NCBI RefSeq assembly: GCF_033807715.1 | Contig: NC_084599.1 | Span: 13,703,125 to 13,767,124 of the forward strand | DNA from: Cololabis saira | Taxonomy: Eukaryota; Chordata; Actinopteri; Beloniformes; Belonidae | DNA length: 64,000 nt | Direction of reading: 5' to 3' | Shown here: positions 26,201 through 37,860 of the stretch, one piece after another | Layout of the letters: each line of letters opens with the position of its first letter | How positions within the stretch are numbered: position 1 is the first letter of the stretch | Position numbers and translations under genes: made by a program | The notes under the pieces: model-generated | Told to the model about the DNA's origin: nothing | Seen by the model: the letters and a program-made list of their open reading frames with translations, nothing else | Databases searched by the model: none

Positions 26201-29200
26201 ACAGGCGCACCATGACACTATTTGCTTGGCAGCGCAGTTTGTGGTGCAATTCGCCCTTTGCGGGTGCTTTGTGAATTAGACGCTCTCTTTTTGTCTCATT
26301 TGCACCGGTTTAGCGGCCGCAAAAGCCGCGCAATCCTTTTGTGGATTTGGCCCTTGGTCTTTTGAGTCCAGGACGTACTTCTAAACATGAAGAAACGCAA
26401 GACCACGCCACACTTTTGGAGTGAGGAGGAGACTAATCATTTTATAAATGAAATGAGGGATATGAACATTTTAGCATTTGTAGATGGTAGAAAGTACCGG
26501 GATAGCGAGATTTACAAGAAGGTGAGCGAAAAGTTGCGCGTAGCAGCATTTGTTTTGAATTTGGATACAGGAAGAAGAAGCGGAAATGACAGTAATTGCG
26601 TCATGATGTTCTCCTCGCGTCGCTGGTTTGATTGAGATATCCCAAATGATTAATTACCATATATACAGGGATAACCATGTTTGCTCCCGCATGTCAACGG
26701 AATATTCTGAATGTTTCAGTAACCGGAATATTAGCAATAACCCGAATTTTGACTGCATGTAAACGCAGTCACTGATTGATGACAGCGAGCTCTGTTCAGA
26801 ACGCTAGACTAGAGCAATCTATCATATCCGGTTGTTCTTCTTTCCTTTTCTTTCTGGGCGACGTCACAGTGCCACCTGCAGTAATGGGGACGTATTATGC
26901 CTTGCACACTCGCAGAACTTACGCTCCAGTTGTCGTATTTTTTTGACCCACTTGGGGAGATGGGAGCCGGCTTTCAGTCGGACTGCTTTTCATCCAACGG
27001 TCGGCCGTCGGGTTGGTGTGGCCCGGCCCTTAGAGCCAAATGAAAGTCCCTGCTTCTGGCCTCAATTAACTTTTCCTATCGGAGAGTCCTATCGGCCAAT
27101 CACATTCCTAACATGCGGAATGTTAATCCAGCGACAACAAAAATTATATCCTTTTGCCATTTTAATAGTCTTTAAAACACACTCTCTGAGTGTTGGATAT
27201 GATGACTCAATATGCAGGTAACACCATAGAAGGTCTGTATCAATTGACTAACCTGCAGAAAAAGGTAGAAAAGCCTCTCTCTTCCTGAATTTACCATCCT
27301 GGTCCAGGAAGTGTTGAGGGTTGAAAGTGTGTGGAGTTTCCCACATTGACTCATCATGTAGGACCGAGTTCAGTGTAGGTAGGACCATGGTGCCCTGAGG
27401 AGAAACCCGTCATTAAAAAGACTCAATGATGAGAGAAGGGAATACAACATCTGATCAATGTTGGAATAGATGTTAAGTATTTAATGATTTAGTTTCTCTT
27501 TTTGCAAAATAATCCATGGATATTGAAATCTTTAAAAGACTGTATAAAATCTGCATCTTTTTCATTGACAACCCTGTTCAAGGTCACATTTGAGTTCAAG
27601 TTTATTTATATAGTACCTTTCACCCACAAGTGCATCTCAAAGTGCTTTACATAATAAGACAAAGCATGAAAATGGCAAAGGTGACAAATTAAAGTAAACA
27701 CAGGTTAAAAACTAAAACTAAAAAAATAAAATATATACATGCCCAAAAGAAAAGTATGAATTATCAACTCTGGTAAAACTAAAAAGAAAATAATTTAATA
27801 ATGAAGTAGCTACATAACTTAAAACATGACAAACATTAAAACATATTAGGACGTCTCTCCATCTGGAACCTCCAGTTGTCAGTTGTGTTTTACAGAGGTG
27901 CCATACCTAATCTATTCACGACTGAAACACTGGAACAGTAGGGCTTCTGACAATTTGTGATTCCTTTAATGGCTGCTACCAAGAGAATTGGCAAGAGGCA
28001 TGAGATGTGTCTACGCTCAAACCTCATTAAAGCAGTCAGTCATATTCAGTGATATTCTGGGCCTCCTACCCGGACAAATAAATCTTGATATCAAGCGGCT
28101 GAGTATGCAAAATAATGAACTTGGTAAGAAGCATCTGAAATGATTAGGGTAATCTTGGAAGAACATGGATGGATTCTAGTCAATCAAATAATGACGAGGA
28201 AGGAGATGATAAGCAGAATAGGTCCTGTCTGATTTTAGAAATGATCCTGTCATAATTAGCATTGTATAATTTATCCAACCCTATGGACCCCTGGTACAGA
28301 AGCAGATTGTCCACCTACAGGGAACCTTTACAATCTTCTTCTTCTGGCCCTATTCCAGCAAAATTTGTATCATCTCTAATAATTTCAGCAAAAGGCTCAG
28401 TAGATGGTGAGGAGAGTGGGTGAAAGGGTGGAGTCAAAAAGTCATGACAGCTAACAATATAAACTAATTGTAGCCCTATGCTCATGAAATAAAATGATTA
28501 CTAAATCCAACTTTGTCAAGCCTTTCACATATTGTATACAATATTAATAAGTTTCTGAAATGGTTTTGAATTATAAAGTGATAAATGGGGATTATGTACC
28601 TTTGGAATTGTGTATCCACCTAGGACTGTGTCCTTGCTTGTCATGTGAGCCACATTGAGCGGGACGATGTTGCCCATTCTCTGGATCTCGTGGATGACTG
28701 CGTTGGTGTAGGGCATGTTTTCTCTGTCAGACATCGAGGGCTGTCTGGAGGAACCAATCACGGCATCTATTTCAGCCTGGACTCTCTCTGCATGCAGTGA
28801 ATACACAACAAAATGGAACTTTGTGTAGTTTGAAAATGACTGTGAGGGAAACTGAAAGACGAACACACTTTTTCTCCCAGAACAGGTGGAAAAAGTGCTG
28901 AATTGGAATATTAACTATGTAGCATGACAACATAGATAGATGTATCAATGCGATACAGGTTTGTTGGTCTTGCACTCGCACCTTGTATGTCAGGGTAGTA
29001 GATCATGTACAGCATCCCCCAGTTTAAAGTAGTACTGGTGGTTTCAGTTCCAGCTAGAAACAGGTCGAGAGTGCAAAAACACAAATTGTCGAGATCAAAA
29101 CCAGCATCTTTGTCCGGATTCTAAAAGAAGAAACAAGACACAAACATGAGACTTTGTTGACACACAGTAATCAATGTTTCCTGAAAGAACAGAATCAAAA

Positions 29201-29675
29201 CAACTTTCACCTTTTCCATCTCAATGAGGAAGGAGTCAATGTAGTCTCTTGGAGATGATGGGTCAATGGTCTCTTTGTGTTCTTTAATCTTGATTTCTAC
29301 AAAGTCTCTTATTGTTTTGAACAGAGCAAATATTTTCTGATGAGATCCAGGAAGCCACTTCATAAGCCAAGGTACTGTGTTGTACATCTTAATTAGTAGA
29401 GACAGAGTTATTTGGTCAACTGACAGTCAACCAATGCAGTTTCTGGTTATGCTTAGATATATCAAATGTCACAGCAGCAAAGACTCACCTGCACCACAAA
29501 ACCTCCCTGCAAGCGTACAATCTCATTCAAACAGTGGAGAATACTCTGGTACCGCTTGTCAGCATACTCAAATCGATTCCCAAACACCAAACAGCAGATG
29601 ATGTTGGACACAGCATTATATATTAATGGCTGGGTACTGAAAGGCTGATCTGTAACATAAAAAAGAAAATAATAA

Positions 29676-29735
<60 letters not shown>

Positions 29736-29739
29736 CTAT

Positions 29740-29789
<50 letters not shown>

Positions 29790-31995
29790 CAGAGCCGTCT
29801 GGGAGATTTGCAAGGCCCTGTGCGAAATGGCTGGGCGGGGGGACCCTTTTGGGTTTTTCGGGTCGGATCGGGTGTCTATACACGCAATTTTAACTCTCCA
29901 ACTAGCAAAATACTGGATACCTTCCCCTGCCTCATCATCATTTGGCTTGCCTCGACGCGGGGCCCCACGGCTGCTTGAGACCCAGTCGGATCGGTGATTT
30001 TTGTATCAAATTTATCAAACGAGCCTTTCAGAGAGGCATTAAACTCTTCCATTTTCTTTAGTTTTTTCTTTTTTCATCCCCTGATGGAAATGTTTCTGAA
30101 TCTGTCTCGTTCCTTCGACATTGTGTGACAGTTTGTTCCACACTCCACCCGTCTGGATCAGAGCACCTTGTGTCAATGCGCTTGGTCTGACGCAGTTGTA
30201 TTGAACAACAGACACGCGCAGCTGCGCAGACATCAATCAGCAAGCACATCATTGCACATATATGTATTGATATGCACAGACTAGTACACATTTAGGTCTG
30301 TAATGGAACGTGACTGTTGATATTTATAAGGGAAAAAAAATAAATAAAAAATTGAAAAAAAAAAAAAGGCCCATAGCGCGAGGCCCCTTGGGGTCGCACG
30401 GTTCGCACACCCCTTGCGGCGGCCCTGTATATATATATATATACACAATGTGTTATCGTTAATTATAAAATGATCCATATACAAAATAATAATAATGATA
30501 ATTACAAAATTAAAAACAGTGTAATGCAGTTTTTTTTTACCTTGCTGATCTGCAAAAGCTTCAGCTAGGTATCGACACTCCTGTTGGATGAAGATCTCCA
30601 GGGTTTTCTTGCCCAGACCAAAGTTTCTGAGTGTATGAAGAGCGAATCTCCTCTGCTGTTTCCATAAATATCCATTTGGTATCACAATACCTTTTGGGAA
30701 AACAAAACAGTATTAGAGCCAAAAGTAATTAGAATCAGATGGTTGTAACCTTAAAATCCCAATTTTACACAGTATTAAATGTAAATGAAAACGGAATGCA
30801 ATTATTTCTGAAACTTAGAAACCTCCAGTTCGTCCTTTCTGCTATTATCCTTGTCTACTGTTTATAAAATCATCAAAAAGAATTTGAAGAGGTCCCTGTG
30901 TGAATAGGAGGCTTCATCGTCTTTGGTCCCCAGACAGCACTGTCTTAAAAACAGGGGGCATGGTTTTGTCATTGAAACCACTTCAATTGCTCAGGAACAC
31001 CTCCAGAAATTAAACAGCACTGAAACTAAATTTTAAGAAATGGCCTAGTGGTCGCATGGATCAAACTTTACAATTATTTCCAGAAACCATGGAGGTTGCA
31101 TCCTCTAAAGAGGAGAAGACAATCTGTAAAGTCTGTAATGTAATCCAAGAACAGGATCATATTCCTCACTGCCATAACTCCAGAAACTGGTCGCCTCAGT
31201 TCTCTGTTGCACTGTGATAAACATCCCATATCTACCCCGAAATCTATATTAACTACATGTTATCCCATTTTTTTTATTGTGAATAAAATATGTCTTTATT
31301 AGATATTCAAATCATTGCATTCTACTTTTATTTAAATCTTGTTGTGTCACAACTTTTTCCAAAGTAAGGTTGTACTAAACACCAAACATCCAACAGCGAC
31401 CATCAAAATACAGCCAGCAACACCTTTATTTTCCATTAGTTCCTTAAACAAGGGAATATCAGGCCGATCTGTGAAGTCTTCCCCTTGTTGCACCAAGGCT
31501 TCTTTCACGTGTTTGTAGCCATTAATGATCACAATCCTTCCACCGAAGAGACGAAGGCTGAAAACGTTGCCATATTTCTCTGCAAACTGAACACAAACTG
31601 CAAATTTATCATTGCACAACATTCAAAAAGCAGATAATGATTACCAAAGTAAACAGTGAGTGAAGCAAACAGGCAACAATTAATTCAATTCAAATATCCC
31701 TACCAGTCCTTTACAAAAAAGTTAAATAATTAACACATAATCCTTAACAGTGAGGTGAAAAGTAGTAAACACTCATAGTTGCATCCACTGGGTTAGGGTT
31801 AGGTAATTTAACCATAAACTTTCTGTTTAGAGGAAGATTTTGTCAACTGCCTCCTCTCCACTTGAGTAAAGAAAATGTTTGAAAGGTCTTAGTTATAAAT
31901 CCCCACAACAATCCATTTTATTATTATTAATTATTATTATTATTATAATTATTATTATTATTATTATTATAATTATAATAATAATAATAATAATA

Positions 31996-32037
<42 letters not shown>

Positions 32038-32281
32038 GTGTTTTCATTTGAGATATTCAGGGTTACATAACACCTCATACCTCCGTGAACTGCAGGTGAA
32101 GTCTGGCTGGTTGGATTCGATGAAGATCCCCAATGAAAGGAAGATCCCGGGGGCCAGGAGGAAAGTTTTTCGGCCTCCTGTTCTTCAAAATATCACTCAG
32201 TAGCAGAAAGACACTGATAAATATCAAAATGCTGAGGCTGTCAATCCACTCCAATCCGAGAGCATCGTAAAGAGTCACCAT
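23273..32281 (-). CDS. CYP2-family cytochrome P450, gene B (intact, 9 exons, 498 aa)
   Basis: Microsomal P450. Minus-strand exons: 32281-32081, 31586-31424, 30690-30541, 29649-29489, 29387-29211, 29120-28982, 28787-28600, 27394-27253 and 23448-23273. They sum to 1497 bp, with canonical exon sizes, GT/AG junctions and a TGA at 23275-23273. Motifs: MVTLYDALG anchor start, NFPPGP hinge, WKQQRR helix [11 protein letters not shown]-helix, HEIQRMG (ExxR) K-helix, haem loop [19 protein letters not shown] with the cysteine. The protein end (PSLEFKLGG then VVSR) differs from the D/F/G type, so A and B form a separate subfamily. Intron 3 holds a hAT-like element and (AT)n; intron 8 (3.86 kb) holds a degenerate LINE, a MITE and three nested DNA transposons. 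No coding lesion is visible. Substrate unknown. Confidence 0.95.
23530..24180 (-). mobile_element. Old Rex3/RTE-like LINE fragment (antisense, in gene B intron 8)
   Basis: Minus-strand reading [19 protein letters not shown] resembles the C-terminal part of the Rex3-like element at 42832 ([14 protein letters not shown]). The 23955-24060 stretch resembles, in antisense, the segment encoding CSNYRGITL. Heavily diverged, so the assignment is tentative. Confidence 0.5.
24209..24430. mobile_element. Short palindromic MITE (CAGG..GTGTC ends)
   Basis: The left half contains GAGGGCCGGTGTCCTGCATG TTTTAG and the right half contains the reverse complement TAAAACATGCAGGACACCGG CCCTC. The outer ends CAGGTGTCAAAC and GACACCCCTG are of the hAT MITE kind. 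I did not find a matching 8-bp target duplication. Confidence 0.7.
25267..26352. mobile_element. Inner DNA transposon of the nest (GGCCAAATCCACAAA ends)
   Basis: GGCCAAATCCACAAA at the left end pairs with TTTTGTGGATTTGGCC at the right end. A perfect 5-bp direct repeat CTTGG flanks it (25262-25266 and 26353-26357). Subterminal GCGCCGCATTTGCGCCCGC and GCGGCCGC motifs are CG-rich. The 1086-bp body has no convincing coding region. Confidence 0.75.
26387..26635 (+). pseudogene. Myb/SANT (trihelix)-like DNA-binding domain fragment of a transposon
   Basis: An 82-codon frame beginning [20 protein letters not shown]. Residues 10-55 fit a Myb/SANT-like domain of the Myb_DNA-bind_4 kind: W at the first core position, acidic EEET, then [15 protein letters not shown]. 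Such domains are the accessory DNA-binding protein of PIF/Harbinger transposons. The frame soon leaves the homology and ends, and no DDE transposase is present. It sits between the inner insert and the right end of the middle element, so it is a remnant of that element's gene, not a host gene. Confidence 0.6.
27588..27665. repeat. Dispersed repeat fragment (TTTATTTATATAGTACC)
   Basis: GTTTATTTATATAGTACCTT followed by CAAAGTGCTTTACA is a retroposon-like fragment common in fish. A second example lies at 55785. The rest of gene B intron 7 (27666-28599) shows no gene. Confidence 0.5.
29681..29781. repeat. (AT)n microsatellite in gene B intron 3
   Basis: About 100 bp of TA dinucleotides interrupted once by AGGC, adjoining the hAT-like element. 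Confidence 0.95.
29790..30427. mobile_element. hAT-like element in gene B intron 3 (CAGAGCCG ends)
   Basis: The left end CAGAGCCGTCTGGGAG and right end GCGGCGGCCCTG form imperfect inverted repeats (CAGRGCCG). Both flanks are AT repeats (TATAAATA and TATATATA), so the 8-bp target duplication is only approximate. No transposase in 638 bp. Confidence 0.6.
31917..32037. repeat. Inverted (TTA)n/(TAA)n microsatellite in gene B intron 1
   Basis: TTA repeats switch to TAA repeats in the middle (about 31970-31995) and back again, giving a near-perfect palindrome. The homologous tract in gene A is a simple (TTA)n. Confidence 0.9.
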
Positions 32282-33148
32282 TTTCTTTCTTCTCAGTTCC
32301 ACCTGCGTTTACCACAACATGAGGTCCGTAATGTGCGCTGTTAATTAATAAGCCCTCAGCGAGCCGGACTTTCACAATAAAAGCACCACTGTGTTACACA
32401 AGCTTGACATTTCACCTTCATTTTTTGTTTACTAAGCTATCAATTCAACCCGCTGAGCATGAACAGCATGAATGGAGAGGAAATGTGACTTTTTTGTTGT
32501 TTAATCCCCTTGTCAGTTTGACTTGAGGACTTTTGACTTGTTTAGAAGTCTTTATAGTATATTGGTAGAATTAATGCTCACATACATATAGTCCCCATTT
32601 ATATTACAGCCCTTGTTTAGAGTTTCAGCTTTCATATAGATGACTTTAGATTATCTTCTTTTTTTTTTTTTTTTTTTTTCACCTTGTCTGCACACATATT
32701 ATTGATTGATACCATGACGGTAGAAACCAAAAGTGTATATATGTGCATTATTACTATATTTAATATATATACATATATATACGCACACATATGCGTACAC
32801 ATACATAAATATACACATACAAACCCAGTGTTTTTTTTTTTGTTTTTTTTTTTTTGGGGGGGGGGGGGGGGGTGACGACATCCACTGCCAATCCAGGAAG
32901 CAGGAACACACGGAGACACACGTCAAGCACTGGAAATCTGCAACAACAAAAAAAAACACAAACAAAGCACGAAACCGGCACGGAGCCAACCAAAACAATA
33001 ACAGCAATCGACCTAAATCTTGAGATCTGATCGCAGTCTGAGCTAAGCTATCGCTACCGCTACCTAAACCCAAAAACTAGAGAGCCAGCATGCAGGTGAA
33101 CAAGCCAGTGTGTATGTCTATGTGTGTGTGTGTGTATGTATATGATCA

Positions 33149-33152
<4 letters not shown>

Positions 33153-33186
<34 letters not shown>

Positions 33187-33202
33187 CATGTGACTAAGTG
33201 AC

Positions 33203-33274
<72 letters not shown>
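33153..33274. repeat. (TG)n microsatellite
   Basis: Two TG runs (about 33153-33180 and 33209-33274) inside the 3' UTR of the L1-like insertion. Confidence 0.95.
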
Positions 33275-33279
<5 letters not shown>

Positions 33280-33757
33280 AACCAAACAAAGCTCCACCTG
33301 AAGTGTATCTATAGTGGGGGAGGGGGGGGAGCAACCCCGCGGGCGGGGCCCCCACGGCGCGGGAAGAAGCAGCCAGGGATCCCGCGGCGGCGGACCGCGA
33401 CCCAGGCAATCCCCGGCCACCCGGTCCGGGCCGGACACGCGGCCAGGAGGCCCTCACCCTTAAGGCCAACGACCCCCACCCGGCAGGGGGCCAGCCTGCC
33501 CGGAGAGACAGAGCCGCCCCGGCCGCCGACGCGGGCAGGCGCACCCGTCCCCCACGAAAGTGGCCCTCCAAGACCAGAGGGGCGCCCCGCCGCAGAGGCA
33601 GCGGGGGGGACCGGAGACGGGCCCGGAGAGAGGGAACCCCCCAACAAGGCGACACCCGTGCAGGCCCGACAACGGAGGGCCCCAGACCCAGGCATCCCAT
33701 TCATTCATCCATCCACCTATCCGATACCTATACTAATAATAATATAATATACTATAC

Positions 33758-33809
<52 letters not shown>

Positions 33810-35052
33810 CCATCTTTGTATAATATAATATTCATAAATTATTAAGTTTTGATGTCCTGCCAATGGAGGCTCAGATCCTCCATGGCAGGACCCTTCCATA
33901 CCGCATTCTCACCGACACAGACATACAATCACGCACCGTTTCCCCCTCCCCGGGGGGGTCCAGCACCGCCAGAAGGCACCCCAGGCTGCACGGCGGGCTG
34001 GTAACCCGACCCACCCGTCCCAGGCCGGTGAGGGAACGCGGGTGATGTGGGACCCCCTCCCGCCCCTGGTGTTGAGTGCGTGTGATTAATGCCATAAAAA
34101 CAGGGAGGGGGGAGGGCCAAGTATCGATTGACACCGACCCCCCCCCCCTCCCGAACTACGTGTCCTTGTCAAATGTATTTATTAAGTGTTGAATGTGCAG
34201 TGTCTATTTTGCTGTTAAAACCGTGAGGCGGGGAGTGCCGGGCCACGCGGGACGGTGCCCCCCACGACCCGGACCCCCCGCCCTTCGCCTATGTACGTAT
34301 GAATCGTGTAGGGGGGGGAAAGAGGGGGAGCGGAGGCCGAAGCCAGGAAGCAGGACCAGCAAAGCCGGCCCTGATAAGACACCCGCGTCCCCCCACCGGC
34401 CATCCAGTAGACGGGGGGCGGCCCTCCGGGCCGGGCCAGGGCCCCACCGTACCTCCACGGGCGCCCCAGGCGCCGCCGGAGCCCCCAGACAGAGGGGGAA
34501 ACGGTCCAACATCCTCCCATTCATACTGACAACATAAGACATAGATACCTGGGAATGGTGCCACCCCGCCGTCGCGCCCGCCCGTGCACCCCCCGGTCAG
34601 GGGAGGCCCGCTCCCCGGACCCGGCCCCACCCCCCCCCGAGGCCACCCCGGCGGACACCCCAAGGGTCACGGAGTCCCCACATCCGCAGGGGCACTTGGC
34701 CCCCGCCCAGCGACGGAGGACCAAGGCAGCAATGCCCCCCCAGCGCAGACAGCCACCCCCCACCCAGGCAGGGTCGGGCCCTCCGGGTGGGACCCCCACG
34801 TCCACGGCCCAGCCCCCCCCGGGAGGCCCGGAGACGCCCAAGCCACAGCCCCCCGCCCGAGCCCTCCCCAGCCACCCCCCCCACCGCCATGAGGCAACCC
34901 CCCCCATAGGCCCCCAAGGCCCCCACCGGCTAGGGCCAGGGCCCCGCGGCCCCCCCCACCGCCCCCCAGGGGCCACCAGAGGCCCGCGCCCCAGACCCCC
35001 CAAGCCGACCCCCAACCCCAAGGGCTACGAGATCACCACCCCCCCGCCACCA

Positions 35053-35313
35053 CTAGGTAACGAAGCCAATAAACGGGGACCACAGAGAGTGCAATTCAGC
35101 CGAATGTTGTTCAGTGGAGGCAGACATTATCTCACTACTAATATGATCTGATAAAAGATTCCTAAAATGGTTGATACATAAACTGGATTTTTGTTTCCAA
35201 TTTACTAGAATGGTTTTCTTTGCGATACATAAGGCAGTGAGAACCCGGTGTGTCCAATTAGGATCTATTTGAGTGTCTCCCAGGTGACCTAATATACATA
35301 CCGTGGGGCACAC
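35053..35313 (-). pseudogene. C-terminal fragment of L1-like ORF2
   Basis: Eighty-six codons. ALCIAKKTILVNWKQKSS is the conserved block that follows the reverse transcriptase and Cys/His region of L1-type ORF2 proteins; the same block reads ILLMVARKTVTVNWKK in the fragment at 36056. The protein has no catalytic part because the insertion is 5'-truncated. Confidence 0.7.
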
Positions 35314-35726
35314 TGGGATTCTGTGGTTGATCCATGTGGACTTTAGATTATCTTCAAGTACACTTTCAGTTTATACAGAATTCACTCGTGTTTAGGAGCA
35401 AAGCAGCTCTCATCAAAAACTGTTGGCCTTCTTGTGTCCTTTATTTCAACTTAAAGTTGAAACAAGCAGCGTCCAATTGGAAGGATTCCAGCTTAAACTT
35501 TGTCGTTCCCAGAGGGCAATGTGTTTTATATAACATATAGGGGCTGAGCATTTCTTAGATTCAGAGGGAAACTTTGTGAAAAGAGATGCCTTTTTGCCAT
35601 TTTCAGCAGGTCTTTCTCAACATTTTTTATCTTTATTAGTTTTGTCACCATCAAAAATGTACGAGTTCATATTTACAGTAGATGAGTCTTATGTGAAACA
35701 ATGACGTCCACCAACATCAGTGGCAG

Positions 35727-35897
35727 CAAGTCAAACATGGGGAGCATCTGGCGAGGATGGAGCTGTTCCTTTTCTTTACAACTCTCCTGCAACGCTTTGC
35801 CTTCTCACCTGTTCCTGGAGAGCTTCCCAGTTTGGAGGGCGTCTTGGGCTTCACCTATTCCCCCGAAGAGTTCAGGATACTGGCTGTGGCTCGTTGA
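35727..35897 (+). pseudogene. CYP2 relic exon 9 (second copy)
   Basis: The duplicate of 5496-5666 with only a few substitutions: the 57-codon frame stays open (ARMELFLFF to LAVAR) and the haem cysteine is missing in the same way (VKHG). The exon 8 relic that precedes it in the first copy is even more eroded here (only AAAAATGTACGAG remains from about 35657). Confidence 0.8.
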
Positions 35898-36039
35898 TGT
35901 CATCCCAGCCAAACACCAAACATGACTTTGACTTCTTTTTGATACCTCCAGGTCACAACATAAGTCTAAAACGTGTATAATAGTTAGAGGATTTGATATT
36001 GATATACTTAAAATTACTATGATTAGTTTGATGGGTTTG

Positions 36040-36646
36040 AGGTATTAACAGTAACATGTGGAAAGAATTCGAATGGAAAACAAAAGTCAGATTTTTTAGG
36101 ACCCCACTAGTACTTTCGACATTTTATAAAGATGCAGTGTCTCCACTATGCTGGAGGAACTGTGGGTTGGTCGGTGATCATTCACATGTCTTCTGGGACT
36201 GTCCAGTACTGGAAAGGTTTTGGCGAGAGTTGAAGGAGGAGATTGATAATATACTGAACATTTTAATTCCTATGGATCCTCTGCTATTTGTACTGGGAGT
36301 ATTCCCTGACAATGTAACAAATAGGGACAAGAGATATATATTACGTATACTTTTGATGGTTGCAAGAAAGACTGTAACTGTGAATTGGAAGAAGACACTC
36401 CCACCAACAAGAACTCAGTGGAAGATGAGACTGAAACAAATCTATGTTATGGAGCACATGACAGCTAAGCTGCAGATGAGAATGGACTTGTTCCTGCAAA
36501 GATGGACACCAGTGAAGGAGTATTTAAATGTATAATCAGTTAAGTGCTATCTTAAAAAATGTGACCGAAAAGCCCTCTGTCAAGGATTGTTCGAAAATGT
36601 TTTGATTTGTGATTGTCTTTTGAATAAAGTTTAAAAAAAAAAAAAA
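36040..36646 (+). mobile_element. 5'-truncated L1-like LINE fragment with 16-bp target duplication
   Basis: TAGTTTGATGGGTTTG occurs at 36024-36039 and 36647-36662 and the element ends in a run of A. The frame 36056-36535 (159 codons) encodes the ORF2 C-terminus: CWRNCGLVGDHSHVFWDCP (zinc-knuckle-like C-C-H-C) and VARKTVTVNWKK. The first block copy has the empty site at about 5790. Confidence 0.88.
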
Positions 36647-37437
36647 TAGTTTGATGGGTTTGTATAGTAACAATGTGCTAAATATGTACCGACATCATCT
36701 TGATTCATTAGATGTTACAGTATATGATGTCGTGATCACTAAATAACTATTCTTTGTTAAAACAGTGCCAAAGAAGTTCATTATCCATCGTCCATTAAAT
36801 CTGCACAACTTCACTAAATGGTTTTCCTTTTTTAATTTTTTTCTGGTTTGAGCTTGTTGAGTTTTGGTCAACTTGGAGCCTGTAAATGATTTAAGCCTGG
36901 TGGTGCATTGCGAGATAAGGCTGCATAGTGCTTTAAAAGATAATCAATTATTACGGTATGTTAAATGCAGTACAAACATTTGTATTTATTACAGTATATT
37001 ACTGTGACATATTAAGAGTTCTGATTACTTTGCATGGACTTTGCAGCTCTCTGTAAAATAAAACATTTTTGGATGGATGGCCAATTTTTAGTTTTATTCA
37101 AGGACTGTAATAGTGTTTAGAATATGTATTTAAAATCAACACTAATTTATGTGAATGCATGGAGGTTTTTCACAAAAACAGCTAATTGAAGAAATTACTT
37201 TTTTTCCCCAAAACAATTTGAACAACTTGAAAAGTGCCCTGCAGAGTAAAAAAAGAATGTCATGAGCATTTTAAACCATCCATATTTTGCCCAATCAACA
37301 ACCAAAACAACTGCAAAACATATTAAAATAAAAACATTTACTTAGAGAATTAAATAAGTACAATGGTAAGATGTAAATGTTACTCATTTTACAAGCACAT
37401 TTATTTATTTTTTTTACTTTGTCTGCACACATATTAA

Positions 37438-37860
37438 AGGAGCCGTCTGTAAGAAATGTCCAAAACTGGTACTGCAGTCACTTTCAAAATATTGTTGAGC
37501 GGCGTGTACCCTCCCCCTCCTCCCCCCGACCAGAGGTTGCCAGGTAGGCTGCAGAATGCAGCAGGAACGTAGGCTGCTATGGCTGCGATAATTAGAGCCG
37601 AGCTGGCAACCCGGATGCTGAAACAATACTGACTTGGTGATTGGGAGATAGGTGGAGGGTGGAGCTTCAGACCAAAACAAAAAATGACAACATAAACATC
37701 AGTTGAGGGCTGCAACTCCTCTTTTTAAACTGGAATATCCTGGCTTGAGTGCTGTTGTCAGTGACATAAGTATTTGAAATGAACATGATTTTTAAATGTC
37801 TGTTGACATATCGGGGTCATTTTATGATTCGTTTTATTATTGCTCTTACATAAAGCTCCT
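37438..37860. mobile_element. Short TTAA-flanked DNA transposon
   Basis: TTAA at 37434-37437 and 37861-37864 flank AGGAGC..GCTCCT inverted ends, consistent with a piggyBac/Kolobok-type target. 423 bp, no coding region. It splits the short L1-like relic and is absent from the first copy (about 6545). Confidence 0.65.

Larger units (their letters stand above)
25014..26771. mobile_element. Middle DNA transposon of the nest (TGACTGCGTTTACATGCAG ends)
   Basis: The terminal inverted repeat TGACTGCGTTTACATGCAGT is present at both ends, followed by inverted GGAATATT/AATATTCC and AACCCGAAT blocks. CACTGA occurs at both flanks (25011-25016 and 26770-26775), but the alignment with the repeat ends is off by one, so the target duplication is uncertain. 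It carries the Myb/SANT-like frame at 26387-26635, which suggests the PIF/Harbinger superfamily. Confidence 0.7.
24626..27029. mobile_element. Outer DNA transposon of a three-level nest (GGGCTGGGACACACC ends)
   Basis: The left end GGGCTGGGACACACCAACCC matches the reverse complement of the right end GGGTTGGTGTGGCCCGGCCC. The flanks are TTAA on the left and TTAG on the right, compatible with a piggyBac/Kolobok-type TTAA target with one later mutation. No transposase was seen. It lies entirely within intron 8 of gene B and hosts the middle element. Confidence 0.75.
32659..35338 (-). mobile_element. 5'-truncated L1-like LINE with 17-bp target duplication and long G-rich 3' UTR
   Basis: The 17-bp sequence GACTTTAGATTATCTTC is present at both edges (32642-32658 and 35339-35355). 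A poly(T) run at 32659 marks the antisense poly(A) tail. The first 280 bp on the element's sense strand (35313-35053) encode the end of ORF2. The remaining ~2.3 kb is a 3' UTR: G-rich on the sense strand at 35040-33300 with many G-runs, then microsatellites and an AT-rich end. The first block copy runs through the insertion point at about 3700, showing the empty site. Confidence 0.88.

Noticed and set aside
32282..32302. N-terminal extension ELRRKK of gene B
   Set aside because: The codon at 32302 is GTG, not ATG. The ATG at 32281 is shared with gene A.
34555..35151. Long proline/arginine-rich open frames on both strands at 33190-35150
   Set aside because: They arise from the GC-rich, stop-poor 3' UTR of the L1-like insertion. 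Overlapping frames on both strands have no motif and no start context.
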